Of a DNA stretch of 31,427 nt, positions 17,006 to 24,758 are shown one piece after another (the first letter of the stretch is position 1; every line of letters starts with the position of its first letter). Made by a program: the position numbers and the translations under genes. Origin of the DNA: CALLPQ01 sp039819545 (lineage in GTDB: Bacteria; Pseudomonadota; Alphaproteobacteria; Caulobacterales; Parvularculaceae). The stretch is taken from positions 1-31,427 of the forward strand of contig JBCBRS010000030.1 of the NCBI GenBank assembly GCA_039819545.1, in the 5' to 3' direction. The notes under the pieces are model-generated. The model was not told the origin of the DNA. It saw nothing but the letters and a program-made list of their open reading frames with translations, and made no database searches.

Positions 17006-17280
17006 GCCCCATCTTTACGGGGGGGAGAAGCCTTTTTTGCTTAAGCCCTTAGATGGGGCCCAAAGGTGAGGGCCCGCAGACAAGAAAGCCCACAAGGCCC
17101 CCGCTTTGTGCCTGTTGAAAACCAGAGGCGGCCCTCCACCCCCTTGCCCATAGAAAGGTCAACCAATTCTGCTACCTTTCAACAAGTCGAATCGGTGCTC
17201 ATTAACGCGGTATTAACAACGTTGAAAAAGAATTGGGGACGATTACAACCGCCCCACGCGGCCAGCGCGTGACCATCGTC
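17006..17280. other. Cluster of inverted repeats between rne and amiC (possible structured RNA or operators)
   Basis: Four dyads lie in 275 bp. GCCCCATCT (17006-17014) pairs with AGATGGGGC (17051-17059) around an inner AAGC-CTTTTTT-GCTT hairpin. CACAA (17091-17095) pairs with TTGTG (17106-17110). GAAAGGT (17153-17159) pairs with ACCTTTC (17174-17180). GACGAT (17238-17243) pairs with ATCGTC (17275-17280) around ACGCG-GCCAG-CGCGT. No convincing ORF crosses it and I matched no known RNA (not tmRNA, RNase P, SRP or 6S by their consensus). It could be an untranslated leader of amiC, a small RNA on either strand, or protein-binding sites. The remaining 929-bp gap (16433-17361) shows no gene. Confidence 0.4.
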
Positions 17281-17361
17281 GACGCTAAAATCTAGACGCT
17301 CGCGTTTCGGCGCTATTGTGTTGCCAAAGCTTTTACCCCAGTTGGTTTTTAGACAGTTCCC

Positions 17362-18990
17362 ATGATACTGCGTTTTCAGCCCGTCACCATTTCAGAGCAC
17401 GCGTTGGCCGTATACCGGTTCGCGATAACATGCGTTGCTATACTGTGTACGACCGTTAGCGCCGAAGCGAGTGAGCTTCTTGGTGTACGCTTCGGTCCTG
17501 ATGGTGATAAAACGCGGGTTGTTTTTGATCTTGTGGGCGCGCCGCAGTTTCAGGTCACGGGCGACGGGCAAGGTGCGGGGCGTTTGATCGTCACCTTTGA
17601 GGATATGGAGGCGGGGCCCAGGGGAATCAACGGCTTCAAGGGTAAAGGCCTTATCGCCACCTATGCTTACATCCCAGATGGGCCGCGCCAGACCCGGTTC
17701 ATCCTGACGTTTAAGCGCCCGGCGCGAATCGCAGATCTTTTTACGCTGGAGCCCAAGGGTTCAGTTAAAAAACATCGGCTGGTGGTCGATCTGGTGGTTG
17801 CCGACAAGGCAGCGTTTCTAGCGTCGCTACCGGTGGACAAACGCAAAAGGTCGGCGCCCACACAGCCGGAGATCGCGGCTACGAAACAGAGCACAGCTGC
17901 GCCTGATACCGGCCCGAATGAAGATCGCCTTGGGGCCTTTCTGGCCAGTGACGCTGTCATTGGCATCGAAAAAGATACTGGCACGCGTGCTGGTGAGACA
18001 TCTGACCGGCAACCGCTACTGACCAACCGCGCGTTGGCGTCTGTTTCAACTGCCGCAGCGCCCCCGCAAGGTGCAACGCCGCTGCCGACATTCGGTGCGC
18101 CTCGCCTGAAGCCGATCGCCCGGCGCGACGACCCGCAAACAACCGCCCGGCTTGCCCGTCTTGATGGGACAACGCGCGGGCCCGGGCTGCAATCGCGGCC
18201 CGGTGTTCAGTCGCCGCGCAACGCCAAAAAGCGCGGCAAGAAATCTCGCCAGAAAGATAAAATCACCATCGTGGTTGACCCGGGCCATGGGGGCAGTCAT
18301 CCCGGTGCCATCGGTCTTGGCGGTACCTATGAAAAGACAGTCAATCTGCAGGCGGCAAAAGTCCTGGCCAAGCTGCTGAGCGATACGGGACGCTACACCG
18401 TGATCCTGACCCGCACCAACGATACAAAAGTCGAACTGGACCAGCGCGCCGATATTGCTCATGCGAATAACGCAAAACTGTTTCTATCCATTCATGCCGA
18501 CGGCAATGACAACCGGTCCCTGCGGGGCAGCTCGGTTTACACCTTATCCGATGAGGGCAAAAAACGCTCGGTGGTCGAGGCGCGCGCGCGCGATGACTAC
18601 CAGATTGCAGACGCTTCCATGTCAGAGTTCTCGCCGGTTCTGGGATCCATTCTATTTGACGTGACCCAAAAGGAATTTGACCGTGAAAGCCGTATTTTTG
18701 CGGACCTGTTGCTGGCGCGATTGAAAGGGGTCACGCCCTTGATCAAGAACGCCAAACGGTCGGAGGACCTGAAAGTCCTCCTGCGGCCAGATTTACCCGC
18801 AGTGCTGTTGGAGATGGCGTTTATCTCCAATCGCGAGGATGAGGCCAATCTGATCGACCCCAAATGGCAAAAGCGCACCATGAAGGCCGTGGCCCGGGCG
18901 ATTGATGATTATTTTGAGCAGAGCGCCCTAAACGCCAAGGCGCGCACGCTTGCTCCCCAGGGGGCGGCGGTGACAGGCGGTTATCAATAA
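17362..18990 (+). CDS. amiC: N-acetylmuramoyl-L-alanine amidase with AMIN domain
   Basis: Periplasmic zinc amidase that splits septal peptidoglycan by removing stem peptides from MurNAc, needed for daughter-cell separation. The product is 542 aa. A signal peptide covers about 15-36. The AMIN domain (about 38-150) should target it to the division site or peptidoglycan. A disordered, Pro/Arg-rich linker spans 150-298. The Amidase_3 domain (300-530) has the zinc ligands in place: His309 (VDPGHGG), Glu324 (YEKTV), His378 (SIHADG) and catalytic Glu484 (LLEMAFISN). A regulatory helix region (about 410-470) precedes the last motif, as in EnvC/NlpD-activated amidases. ATG 17362 lacks a strong ribosome site but is the only start before the signal peptide. 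The M23 protein at 28796 could be its activator, which is speculative. PBP1A follows after a probable terminator. Confidence 0.95.
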   Translation: MILRFQPVTISEHALAVYRFAITCVAILCTTVSAEASELLGVRFGPDGDKTRVVFDLVGAPQFQVTGDGQGAGRLIVTFEDMEAGPRGINGFKGKGLIATYAYIPDGPRQTRFILTFKRPARIADLFTLEPKGSVKKHRLVVDLVVADKAAFLASLPVDKRKRSAPTQPEIAATKQSTAAPDTGPNEDRLGAFLASDAVIGIEKDTGTRAGETSDRQPLLTNRALASVSTAAAPPQGATPLPTFGAPRLKPIARRDDPQTTARLARLDGTTRGPGLQSRPGVQSPRNAKKRGKKSRQKDKITIVVDPGHGGSHPGAIGLGGTYEKTVNLQAAKVLAKLLSDTGRYTVILTRTNDTKVELDQRADIAHANNAKLFLSIHADGNDNRSLRGSSVYTLSDEGKKRSVVEARARDDYQIADASMSEFSPVLGSILFDVTQKEFDRESRIFADLLLARLKGVTPLIKNAKRSEDLKVLLRPDLPAVLLEMAFISNREDEANLIDPKWQKRTMKAVARAIDDYFEQSALNAKARTLAPQGAAVTGGYQ

Positions 18991-19040
18991 AAGGCGCACG
19001 CTAAACGGGCGGGACCAGAACAGTCTAAGCGTGGCCTTTT
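18991..19040 (+). terminator. Probable intrinsic terminator after amiC
   Basis: AAGGCGCACGCT starts directly after the amiC stop and pairs with AGCGTGGCCTT (19028-19038) in an 11-bp stem with one bulged G. TTTT (19037-19040) closes the stem and forms the U-tract. The 25-nt loop is long, which lowers confidence. If it works, PBP1A needs its own promoter in 19041-19140. Confidence 0.5.
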
Positions 19041-19140
19041 GAATACGGGCCGATGAAATTCAGGCAAGCCGCCCGATGCGCCTTGGAAGTGCCGATTTTC
19101 TCCGGTACCTCCTTTGTAGATACGCCTTTGCGTCGTTCTA

Positions 19141-21816
19141 ATGGACACTCCCATGACCCGCCCGACCCGAAAAACACCGACCGTCTCCGCGAACCCCGCC
19201 GGGCCAGCCTCTTTTGAGGGGGCAACCACGGGGCAGTCCTATCAAGCCGATGACGATTTTGCCGCCGATGCACGAGGCCCGGCACCGCGCAAAAAATCCG
19301 GCGCGCTTTTCTTTCTGAAGTTTCTGGGGCTGACCTTTGGGATTGGCCTGATCGCGCTGGTTGGCTTCGGGGCTTACGCCTTCTGGTACATGACCAACCT
19401 TGCCGAGGACGTACCCGGTCACGAAGTGCTCGCCGATTATGAGCCGCCGGTGACAACCCGGGTTTATGGCGGCGATGGTTCTCTGGTGGCGGAATTTGCG
19501 ACGGAAAGCCGGTTGTTTGTGCCGATCGAGGCCATCCCTGAGCATGTGAAAAATGCCTTTATCTCTGCGGAGGATCAGAATTTCTATACCCATGATGGGC
19601 TCGACTATCGCTCCATCGTCCGGGGTATGGTCATCCAGAATGCCCTGAACAAGCTGCGGGGGCGTAACCGTCGTCTCATTGGGGCTTCGACCATTACCCA
19701 GCAGGTGGCAAAGAACTTTCTTTTGAACGCTGACACAACAATAGACCGTAAGCTGAAAGAATGGATTGTTGCGCGCCGAATTGAGGAGACCTTTACCAAG
19801 GACAAGATTTTAGAGCTCTATCTCAATGAAATTTATCTTGGTAATCGCGCCTACGGTGTTGCGGCGGCAGCACTCAACTATTTTGATAAACCGCTCGGTG
19901 AACTGACTATTCAGGAGGCAGCCTATCTCGCCGCTATCCCGAAGGGCCCAAGCAATTACCATCCCATCACCAAACGCGAGCGCGCGGTGGAGCGGCGCAA
20001 CTGGGTCATTAGCCGGATGCTTGCCGACGGTCACGTGGATGAGGAAACTGCCCGTCTCGCGCAGGAAAGCGAGCTTGGCGCCAAAATTGCCCCGCCGTTG
20101 GGCGCACGCGAGTGGACAAGTCAGTATTTTGCCGAACAAGTCCGCAAAGAAATCTCCGCGCTTTATGGCAGTGACGCGCTTTATGACGGCGGACTGGCGG
20201 TGCGGACAACCGTGGACCCGCGTCTGCAACGCACCGCTGGTAAGGCCTTGCGCAAATGGCTCATCGCCTATGACATGCGCCATGGCTGGCGCGGTGCTAT
20301 GGCAACCATGCCGATACCGGATGATTGGGCCACCATCCTCATCGAAAAAACCAAAGTGCTCACTGATGAAAAAGTCATCGGCAACGACCTTGATCCGTGG
20401 ACCCCGGCGGTTGTGCTCTCGGTTTCCGCGAAAGAGGCTTCCATCGGTCTGCCCGATGGGCGTGAAGTGATCTTGCCGTTGGCCGCCGCAAACTGGGCTC
20501 GCGACTATGTGAGTGCCAACAAACAAGGCGCGTTTCCCGACGATTTGAGCGATGTGCTATCGCCCGGTGACATTATTTTTGCCGAACCCGCCACTAAGGC
20601 GCCCGCAAAACCCCAAGAGCCGGAAGGCGAAATGGTCGACCTGCCGGAGGGGGCCTATGCCTTGCGCCAGGTCCCCGCCATCAATGGCGGGTTTATTGCT
20701 ATTGATCCGCATACGGGCCGTGTGCTCGCCCTGGTGGGCGGGTTCTCGTTCCAGCTTTCGGAATTCAATCGCGCGGTGCAGGCGCTGCGCCAGCCGGGGT
20801 CAACGTTCAAGCCGTTTGTCTACTCGCTGGCGCTGGATAGCGGCTATACGCCCGCGTCGGTTGTGCTTGATGCCCCCTTCGTTGCTCCGGCCTTTGGCGA
20901 TAAATGGTGGAAGCCCGGTAACTATATTGAGGGGCGGTTTAACGGCCCCAGCACGTTGCGCCACGGCATCGAGAAATCGCGCAACACCATGACCGCCCGT
21001 CTCGCACAGGATTTGGGCATCGGGCCGATCATGGATTATGTGGACCGCTTCGACCTTAGCGATAACATGCCGCGCGAATTGGCGATCTCACTGGGCTCCG
21101 GAGAGACAACGCTCATGCGCCTAACAACGGCCTACGCAATCTTTGTGAATGGTGGCAAGAAAATCGAACCCGTTCTGATTGACCGGGTGCAGGACCGCAC
21201 CGGGGCTACGATTTATCGCCGCGATGACAGGCTGTGCGACGGCTGCAAGGTCGATCGCTGGGATGATCAGGCTGAGCCACAGCTTACCGACGGTCGGTCG
21301 CAAATTGTAGATCCGCGTACGGCCTACCAGATGGTATCCATGCTGGAGGGGGTTGTAACGCGCGGGACCGGACGGTCCATCGGGCGGACACTCGATAAAC
21401 CTGTGGCGGGTAAAACCGGCACAACGAATGATTACAAAGACGCGTGGTTTGTGGGCTTTTCGCCTGACCTCGCGGCGGGTGCCTATGTGGGATTTGACCT
21501 GCCCCGCACCCTCGGCGTGGGGGAGGCCGGCGGCAAGGTGGCGGCACCAATTTTTGGAGAGTTCATGGCCGAAGCCCTGAAAGACGAGGCGGCAATCCCG
21601 TTCCGGGTGCCGTCGGGTGTCCGTCTGGTGCGGATCAATGCCGCCACGGGCAAGCCAGCCCGGTTTGGTGATGCTGACGTGGTCCTTGAAGTCTTCAAGG
21701 CCGAGGATGATATCCAGAACCAGCGTGTCCTTGATGATGATGACCTTGATCCGTTGAGTGCCGCACCGGGTCTTCCGGGTGCCAATGATCTCGATGATCT
21801 TGGCGGGATCTATTAA
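19141..21816 (+). CDS. mrcA: Penicillin-binding protein 1A, bifunctional glycosyltransferase/transpeptidase
   Basis: Class A PBP polymerising lipid II and cross-linking stem peptides; 891 aa, bitopic inner membrane. A cytoplasmic tail of about 54 residues precedes the TM helix (about 55-83). The GT51 domain contains ISAEDQNFYTHDG with catalytic Glu144, GASTITQQVAKN and LELYLNEIYLG. An OB-like insertion covers about 330-490, as in PBP1A. The transpeptidase has SxxK at Ser554 (PGSTFKPFVY), SxN at 613 (KSRNTMT) and KTG at 758 (AGKTGTTNDYKDAWF). A short acidic C-terminal tail is common in alphaproteobacteria. ATG 19141 and ATG 19153 are both possible; neither has a good ribosome site. In many alphaproteobacteria prfB follows PBP1A; here a convergent DUF4105 gene takes that place and the stop codons overlap by 2 nt. 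Confidence 0.96.
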   Translation: MDTPMTRPTRKTPTVSANPAGPASFEGATTGQSYQADDDFAADARGPAPRKKSGALFFLKFLGLTFGIGLIALVGFGAYAFWYMTNLAEDVPGHEVLADYEPPVTTRVYGGDGSLVAEFATESRLFVPIEAIPEHVKNAFISAEDQNFYTHDGLDYRSIVRGMVIQNALNKLRGRNRRLIGASTITQQVAKNFLLNADTTIDRKLKEWIVARRIEETFTKDKILELYLNEIYLGNRAYGVAAAALNYFDKPLGELTIQEAAYLAAIPKGPSNYHPITKRERAVERRNWVISRMLADGHVDEETARLAQESELGAKIAPPLGAREWTSQYFAEQVRKEISALYGSDALYDGGLAVRTTVDPRLQRTAGKALRKWLIAYDMRHGWRGAMATMPIPDDWATILIEKTKVLTDEKVIGNDLDPWTPAVVLSVSAKEASIGLPDGREVILPLAAANWARDYVSANKQGAFPDDLSDVLSPGDIIFAEPATKAPAKPQEPEGEMVDLPEGAYALRQVPAINGGFIAIDPHTGRVLALVGGFSFQLSEFNRAVQALRQPGSTFKPFVYSLALDSGYTPASVVLDAPFVAPAFGDKWWKPGNYIEGRFNGPSTLRHGIEKSRNTMTARLAQDLGIGPIMDYVDRFDLSDNMPRELAISLGSGETTLMRLTTAYAIFVNGGKKIEPVLIDRVQDRTGATIYRRDDRLCDGCKVDRWDDQAEPQLTDGRSQIVDPRTAYQMVSMLEGVVTRGTGRSIGRTLDKPVAGKTGTTNDYKDAWFVGFSPDLAAGAYVGFDLPRTLGVGEAGGKVAAPIFGEFMAEALKDEAAIPFRVPSGVRLVRINAATGKPARFGDADVVLEVFKAEDDIQNQRVLDDDDLDPLSAAPGLPGANDLDDLGGIY

Positions 21817-22673
21817 GGTTGCGGCAGCTGTGCGCGCCATGCATCGGCAAAGTCTTCGCGCCTGATGGTGGTTTTGACTAAGTTCTGAATATCGGACCGT
21901 GCTTTTAGGCTGGCAAAGCTCTCCTCTTCGCGGCCCACATACCCAAGATCGTGAAGCCACTTGCCCGACTTGCCTGTTAGCACCCAGGATCGGTGCCAGG
22001 GCAGAGCTTTTGGAAACGCCTCATTCACCACTTTTGCCAGTTCATTGGTGCAGTTGGAATGGAGCGTGTTGTAAAATCGGGGCTTCGCCGCAAGGGCATT
22101 GGTGCGTTTGACAAAATGATCAAAGATCAGGATTGCCTGCTCATCAGTCAAATTTAGTTTGTAGGCAAATAATTGATGGTCAAGTTTCACCGCGATGCGC
22201 GACAGGACATCTTTTTCTGTGGACCAGATATACGAAAGTTCATAAGCGCGCAGAGCACCAAGGATGGCTGAGTAGGGCTCACCGGCTTCCTTGCGTGCTT
22301 CCACTGAAACGCTGATCGTTTGCGGCGGTGAGGCACCATCATCGAAAACAAAAGATAGAAGACTGTGGGCGAAAATAGGATTGCCGCCGAACGGCTCGAT
22401 AAAAAACCAGACCTCGGATAAATCCTCCGCCCGCACATTTGTCTCGACCCAGTTTTTGTTTATTGCTTCATCGGGCGCAGCATATTCCCACTGGCGCATA
22501 TTTTTGAGGTGATACGTAAAGGGCGCGCGCTCCTCGAAAACGGCGGTACGCGCCAGCGCCGGTGACCAGTTCCGATCACTCCTCGGCTTGCTGAATAAAA
22601 GAACGCTGCCAAGCAGCAAGCTGGCGAGCAACGCGATTAAAAACAGGCTTTGGATCATCCGATTTAGGCTCAT
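21813..22673 (-). CDS. DUF4105 / Lnb N-terminal periplasmic domain protein
   Basis: Predicted membrane-anchored periplasmic protein of 286 aa, function unknown. An uncleaved N-terminal hydrophobic helix (about 7-27) anchors it. The conserved DUF4105 pattern follows: NWSPALARTAVFEE, EVWFFIEPFGGNPIFAHSLL, SFVFDDG, SVSVEARKEAGEPYS, DHQLFAYKLNL, and the Cys-containing FYNTLHSNCTNELAK, then a Trp-rich end. The spread of His and Cys residues recalls a papain-like fold, but I cannot prove catalysis. The gene ends tail-to-tail with PBP1A, their stop codons overlapping. It lies 127 bp downstream of rpoH on the same strand, so read-through from the heat-shock sigma gene is possible. The start at 22673 is at the edge of a perfect 10-bp stem. 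ATG 22658 is an alternative. Confidence 0.88.
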   Translation of the reverse strand: MSLNRMIQSLFLIALLASLLLGSVLLFSKPRSDRNWSPALARTAVFEERAPFTYHLKNMRQWEYAAPDEAINKNWVETNVRAEDLSEVWFFIEPFGGNPIFAHSLLSFVFDDGASPPQTISVSVEARKEAGEPYSAILGALRAYELSYIWSTEKDVLSRIAVKLDHQLFAYKLNLTDEQAILIFDHFVKRTNALAAKPRFYNTLHSNCTNELAKVVNEAFPKALPWHRSWVLTGKSGKWLHDLGYVGREEESFASLKARSDIQNLVKTTIRREDFADAWRAQLPQP

Positions 22674-22707
22674 CTCTCACATCACGTCTGCCTTGTAATG
22701 TGAGAGA
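22673..22707 (-). promoter_or_regulatory. 10-bp inverted repeat covering the ribosome site and first base of the DUF4105 start codon
   Basis: TCTCTCACAT at 22673-22682 and ATGTGAGAGA at 22698-22707 are perfect complements around a 15-nt loop. In the minus-strand transcript the downstream arm holds the only Shine-Dalgarno-like stretch (GUGAGAG) and the A of the AUG. It could be an RNA switch that hides the start, or a DNA operator dyad. The dyad is direct observation; any role is inference. Confidence 0.6.
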
Positions 22708-22800
22708 GTAAGTGGCCTCGTTATTTGAGGCAATGCGAACCTTAGAGCCCAACCGAAAAATCTGGAGCGCGCTTACAAAAAGGAAAAGCAGTCTGGACTC

Positions 22801-23760
22801 TTAGGACGCGGGTAGCTCCGGGGTCGCGGTTTGACTAAGCGCCTCTTTATTGAGGGCAAGCATCGCCTTTTGCAGTTTCTCAAAAGCCCGCACCTCAATC
22901 TGACGAACGCGCTCGCGCGAGACGCCATATTCCTGAGACAAGGCTTCGAGGGTTGAGGGATTTTCCTTTAACCGCCGCTCGGTGATGATCCGTTGTTCGC
23001 GTTCATTCAGCGCGCCCATGGCGTCACTCAAAAGCTCCATGCGCATGTCATATTCGTCTTCGCGGGCGAGGTAGATCTCCGCATTAACAGCATTGTCGTC
23101 CACCAGCCAGTCCTGCCACTCGCCGCCTTCGCCGTCATTACGCATGGGCGCATTCAGGGAGGTTTCCGGCCCCGACATCCGCCGGTTCATGGACACGACC
23201 TCGTCATTGGTCACGCCAAGCTTTGTGGCGATATGCTCCACCTGATCAGGGTGCAGATCGCCATCATCGACAGCATCAATCTGGCTCTTTATTTTGCGCA
23301 GATTAAAGAACAATTTTTTCTGGGCAGCGGTGGTTCCGATTTTCACAAGGCTCCAGGATCGCAACACATATTCCTGGATAGAGGCACGGATCCACCACAT
23401 CGCATAGGTCGCAAGGCGAAAGCCTTTTTCGGGATCGAATTTGCGCACCGCCTGCATCAGGCCCACATTCCCTTCGGAGATTACCTCTCCAATGGGTAGC
23501 CCATAGCCGCGATAGCCCATGGCGATTTTTGCAACAAGACGTAAGTGAGACGTGATCAGCTTATGGGCAGCGGTAGCGTCCTCATGCTCGGCAAAACGGC
23601 GCGCGAGCATGTACTCCTCATCTTTTTCCAACATGGGAAATTTGCGAATCTCGGCCAGATAACGGCTTAAGCTTCCCTCCGGCGTCACCGCCGTGGGCAA
23701 TGTGTCAACCGCTGTCTTCTTGGTTAACGCATTGTTTTTCTTTACCAAATCATTTCCCAT
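22801..23760 (-). CDS. rpoH: RNA polymerase sigma factor RpoH (sigma-32, heat shock)
   Basis: Alternative sigma factor directing transcription of chaperone and protease genes; 319 aa. Region 2 includes GNVGLMQAVRKFDPEKGFRLATYAMWWIRASIQEYVL (in two motifs, near 105-145). It is directly followed by the RpoH box with QKKLFFNLRKIK, diagnostic of sigma-32. Region 4 near the C-terminus has LSQEYGVSRERVRQIEVRAFEKLQ for -35 binding. I chose ATG 23760; the frame extends to a TTG at 23793, but family proteins begin near the later Met and GGGA lies about 10 nt upstream. rluD and rpoH are usual neighbours in alphaproteobacteria; here a PEP-CTERM gene separates them. DUF4105 follows on the same strand after 127 bp that show no strong terminator. 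Regulation may involve the candidate -35/-10 at 23808-23835. Confidence 0.97.
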   Translation of the reverse strand: MGNDLVKKNNALTKKTAVDTLPTAVTPEGSLSRYLAEIRKFPMLEKDEEYMLARRFAEHEDATAAHKLITSHLRLVAKIAMGYRGYGLPIGEVISEGNVGLMQAVRKFDPEKGFRLATYAMWWIRASIQEYVLRSWSLVKIGTTAAQKKLFFNLRKIKSQIDAVDDGDLHPDQVEHIATKLGVTNDEVVSMNRRMSGPETSLNAPMRNDGEGGEWQDWLVDDNAVNAEIYLAREDEYDMRMELLSDAMGALNEREQRIITERRLKENPSTLEALSQEYGVSRERVRQIEVRAFEKLQKAMLALNKEALSQTATPELPAS

Positions 23761-23807
23761 GGAGAAGTTCCCGCCAGATTTTGCCCGTCTCAATGACCGG
23801 CCTATGT

Positions 23808-23835
23808 ATGTAGGTACATTTTAACCGCTTCCAAG
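23808..23835 (-). promoter_or_regulatory. Candidate rpoH promoter
   Basis: On the minus strand, CTTGGA (complement of 23830-23835) and CTACAT (complement of 23808-23813) are 16 bp apart and lie about 50-75 bp upstream of the rpoH ATG. The -35 has the CTTG core of sigma-32 and alphaproteobacterial housekeeping promoters; the -10 match is partial. It is a pattern match only. Confidence 0.3.
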
Positions 23836-23879
23836 GTTCACTCGCACCCTTCACAAATCCTTGACAATTACACAATGCG

Positions 23880-23934
23880 GACGGAGCGCGGACGGGGCGC
23901 CGACGGGGCGCCGACGGGGCGCCGACGGGGCGAG
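23880..23934. repeat. Five tandem 11-bp repeats upstream of rpoH
   Basis: The series is GACGGAGCGCG, three identical GACGGGGCGCC copies, and GACGGGGCGAG, exactly 5 x 11 bp. The three central units contain the palindrome GGCGCC, so identical half-sites recur once per DNA turn. It lies 120-175 bp upstream of the rpoH ATG and 89-143 bp upstream of the divergent PEP-CTERM gene. It could be an array of protein-binding sites or simple slippage. The rest of the 23761-24022 gap is AT-richer and holds both promoters. Confidence 0.8.
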
Positions 23935-24022
23935 CCTCGGCTTTAACCCCTGGTTAACTCTCAAACTTTCCAAAACCTTAAATCTCATTGCCCAATATAA
24001 AGGGGAACGAGAGGAATTTTAG

Positions 24023-24739
24023 ATGGCTTTCTTCAAGGATTTCATGACCGCGCGCGCGACGCGCTTCGTGTCCCGTTTGCTCGCAGCTGCTTTTTGTCTC
24101 GGTGTCGCCGGGCTTACGGCTGTGCCCGCGTCAGCTGAAACGGCGACCTTTGTGACGCCGGTGACCAATGGCGATCCGGTATCCTTGTTAATGGCGGGCA
24201 ATAGTGCAGGCGCTGTCTCAACGCCGGGTCAAAGCATTGGCGTCCTGTTTAGCCAACCTTTCGCAACTTATGCCCCCGACGGCTTCACGCCAATCAACAA
24301 TAGCGTTTCACTCGCCTTCTTTACTGATATTGGCGTGTCGGTGGGCAATATCGCGTTTGGCCGTTTAGATAATGGCGTTTTCCGGTCCATTCATGATCAG
24401 AACTTTTCCACTCGTTCCGGCGGTGTCGAGATTGATTTTAACTTTCTCGCCTTCGTGGGATGCGGGGTGAATGATGGCTGTAATTATTTCCAGGTTACCA
24501 CAACGGCGAACGCGGGTGGATCGTCAACGATCTTCCTCGATGCCGCCAACTTTAACGGCGTTGAGCTGTCTCAACTGGTTGCTGCTTCAACACCGGAACC
24601 TCAAATCTGGATACTGATGATCGCGGCCTTCGCCATTACCGGCTGGCAACTCAAACGCCGCCGGTCAAATACCGCAAACAAAGGGAAAGCATCGCCGCTC
24701 CCTGGCATCGTGATCGCAGGTGCCGCGCAAACAACGTGA
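24023..24739 (+). CDS. PEP-CTERM sorting-domain protein
   Basis: Secreted protein of 238 aa of unknown function, expected to be processed by an exosortase. A cleavable signal peptide ends near ASAE (about 37-40). The mature part is low-complexity and Asn/Gly/Thr-rich with two Cys (CGVNDGC). The C-terminal sorting signal has TPEP at 190-193, a hydrophobic helix (WILMIAAFAITGW) and an Arg cluster (KRRR). Unlike most PEP-CTERM proteins, 24 residues follow the Arg cluster. The ATG at 24023 follows GAGAGGA at a good distance. It sits in opposite orientation between rpoH and rluD, genes usually adjacent, so it looks like an insertion. No exosortase or exopolysaccharide cluster is in the window; the WecA-like transferase at 9553 is the only possible partner, and that is a weak link. 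Confidence 0.83.
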   Translation: MAFFKDFMTARATRFVSRLLAAAFCLGVAGLTAVPASAETATFVTPVTNGDPVSLLMAGNSAGAVSTPGQSIGVLFSQPFATYAPDGFTPINNSVSLAFFTDIGVSVGNIAFGRLDNGVFRSIHDQNFSTRSGGVEIDFNFLAFVGCGVNDGCNYFQVTTTANAGGSSTIFLDAANFNGVELSQLVAASTPEPQIWILMIAAFAITGWQLKRRRSNTANKGKASPLPGIVIAGAAQTT

Positions 24740-24744
24740 GGGAG

Positions 24745-24758
24745 GGGGCTGTAGCCCC
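24745..24758. terminator. Stem-loop between the convergent PEP-CTERM and rluD genes
   Basis: GGGGC (24745-24749), loop TGTA and GCCCC (24754-24758) form a tight hairpin in the 18-bp gap, touching the rluD stop codon. It could mark the 3' ends of both transcripts. There is no U-tract on either strand. Confidence 0.4.

Noticed and set aside
17066..17272. 68-aa forward ORF in the rne-amiC gap
   Set aside because: Non-ATG start, no ribosome site, composition unlike a protein, and it spans the dyads.
23861..23866. TTGACA as a -35 box for the PEP-CTERM gene
   Set aside because: No -10-like hexamer lies 16-18 bp downstream; that position is inside the GC-rich 11-bp repeats.
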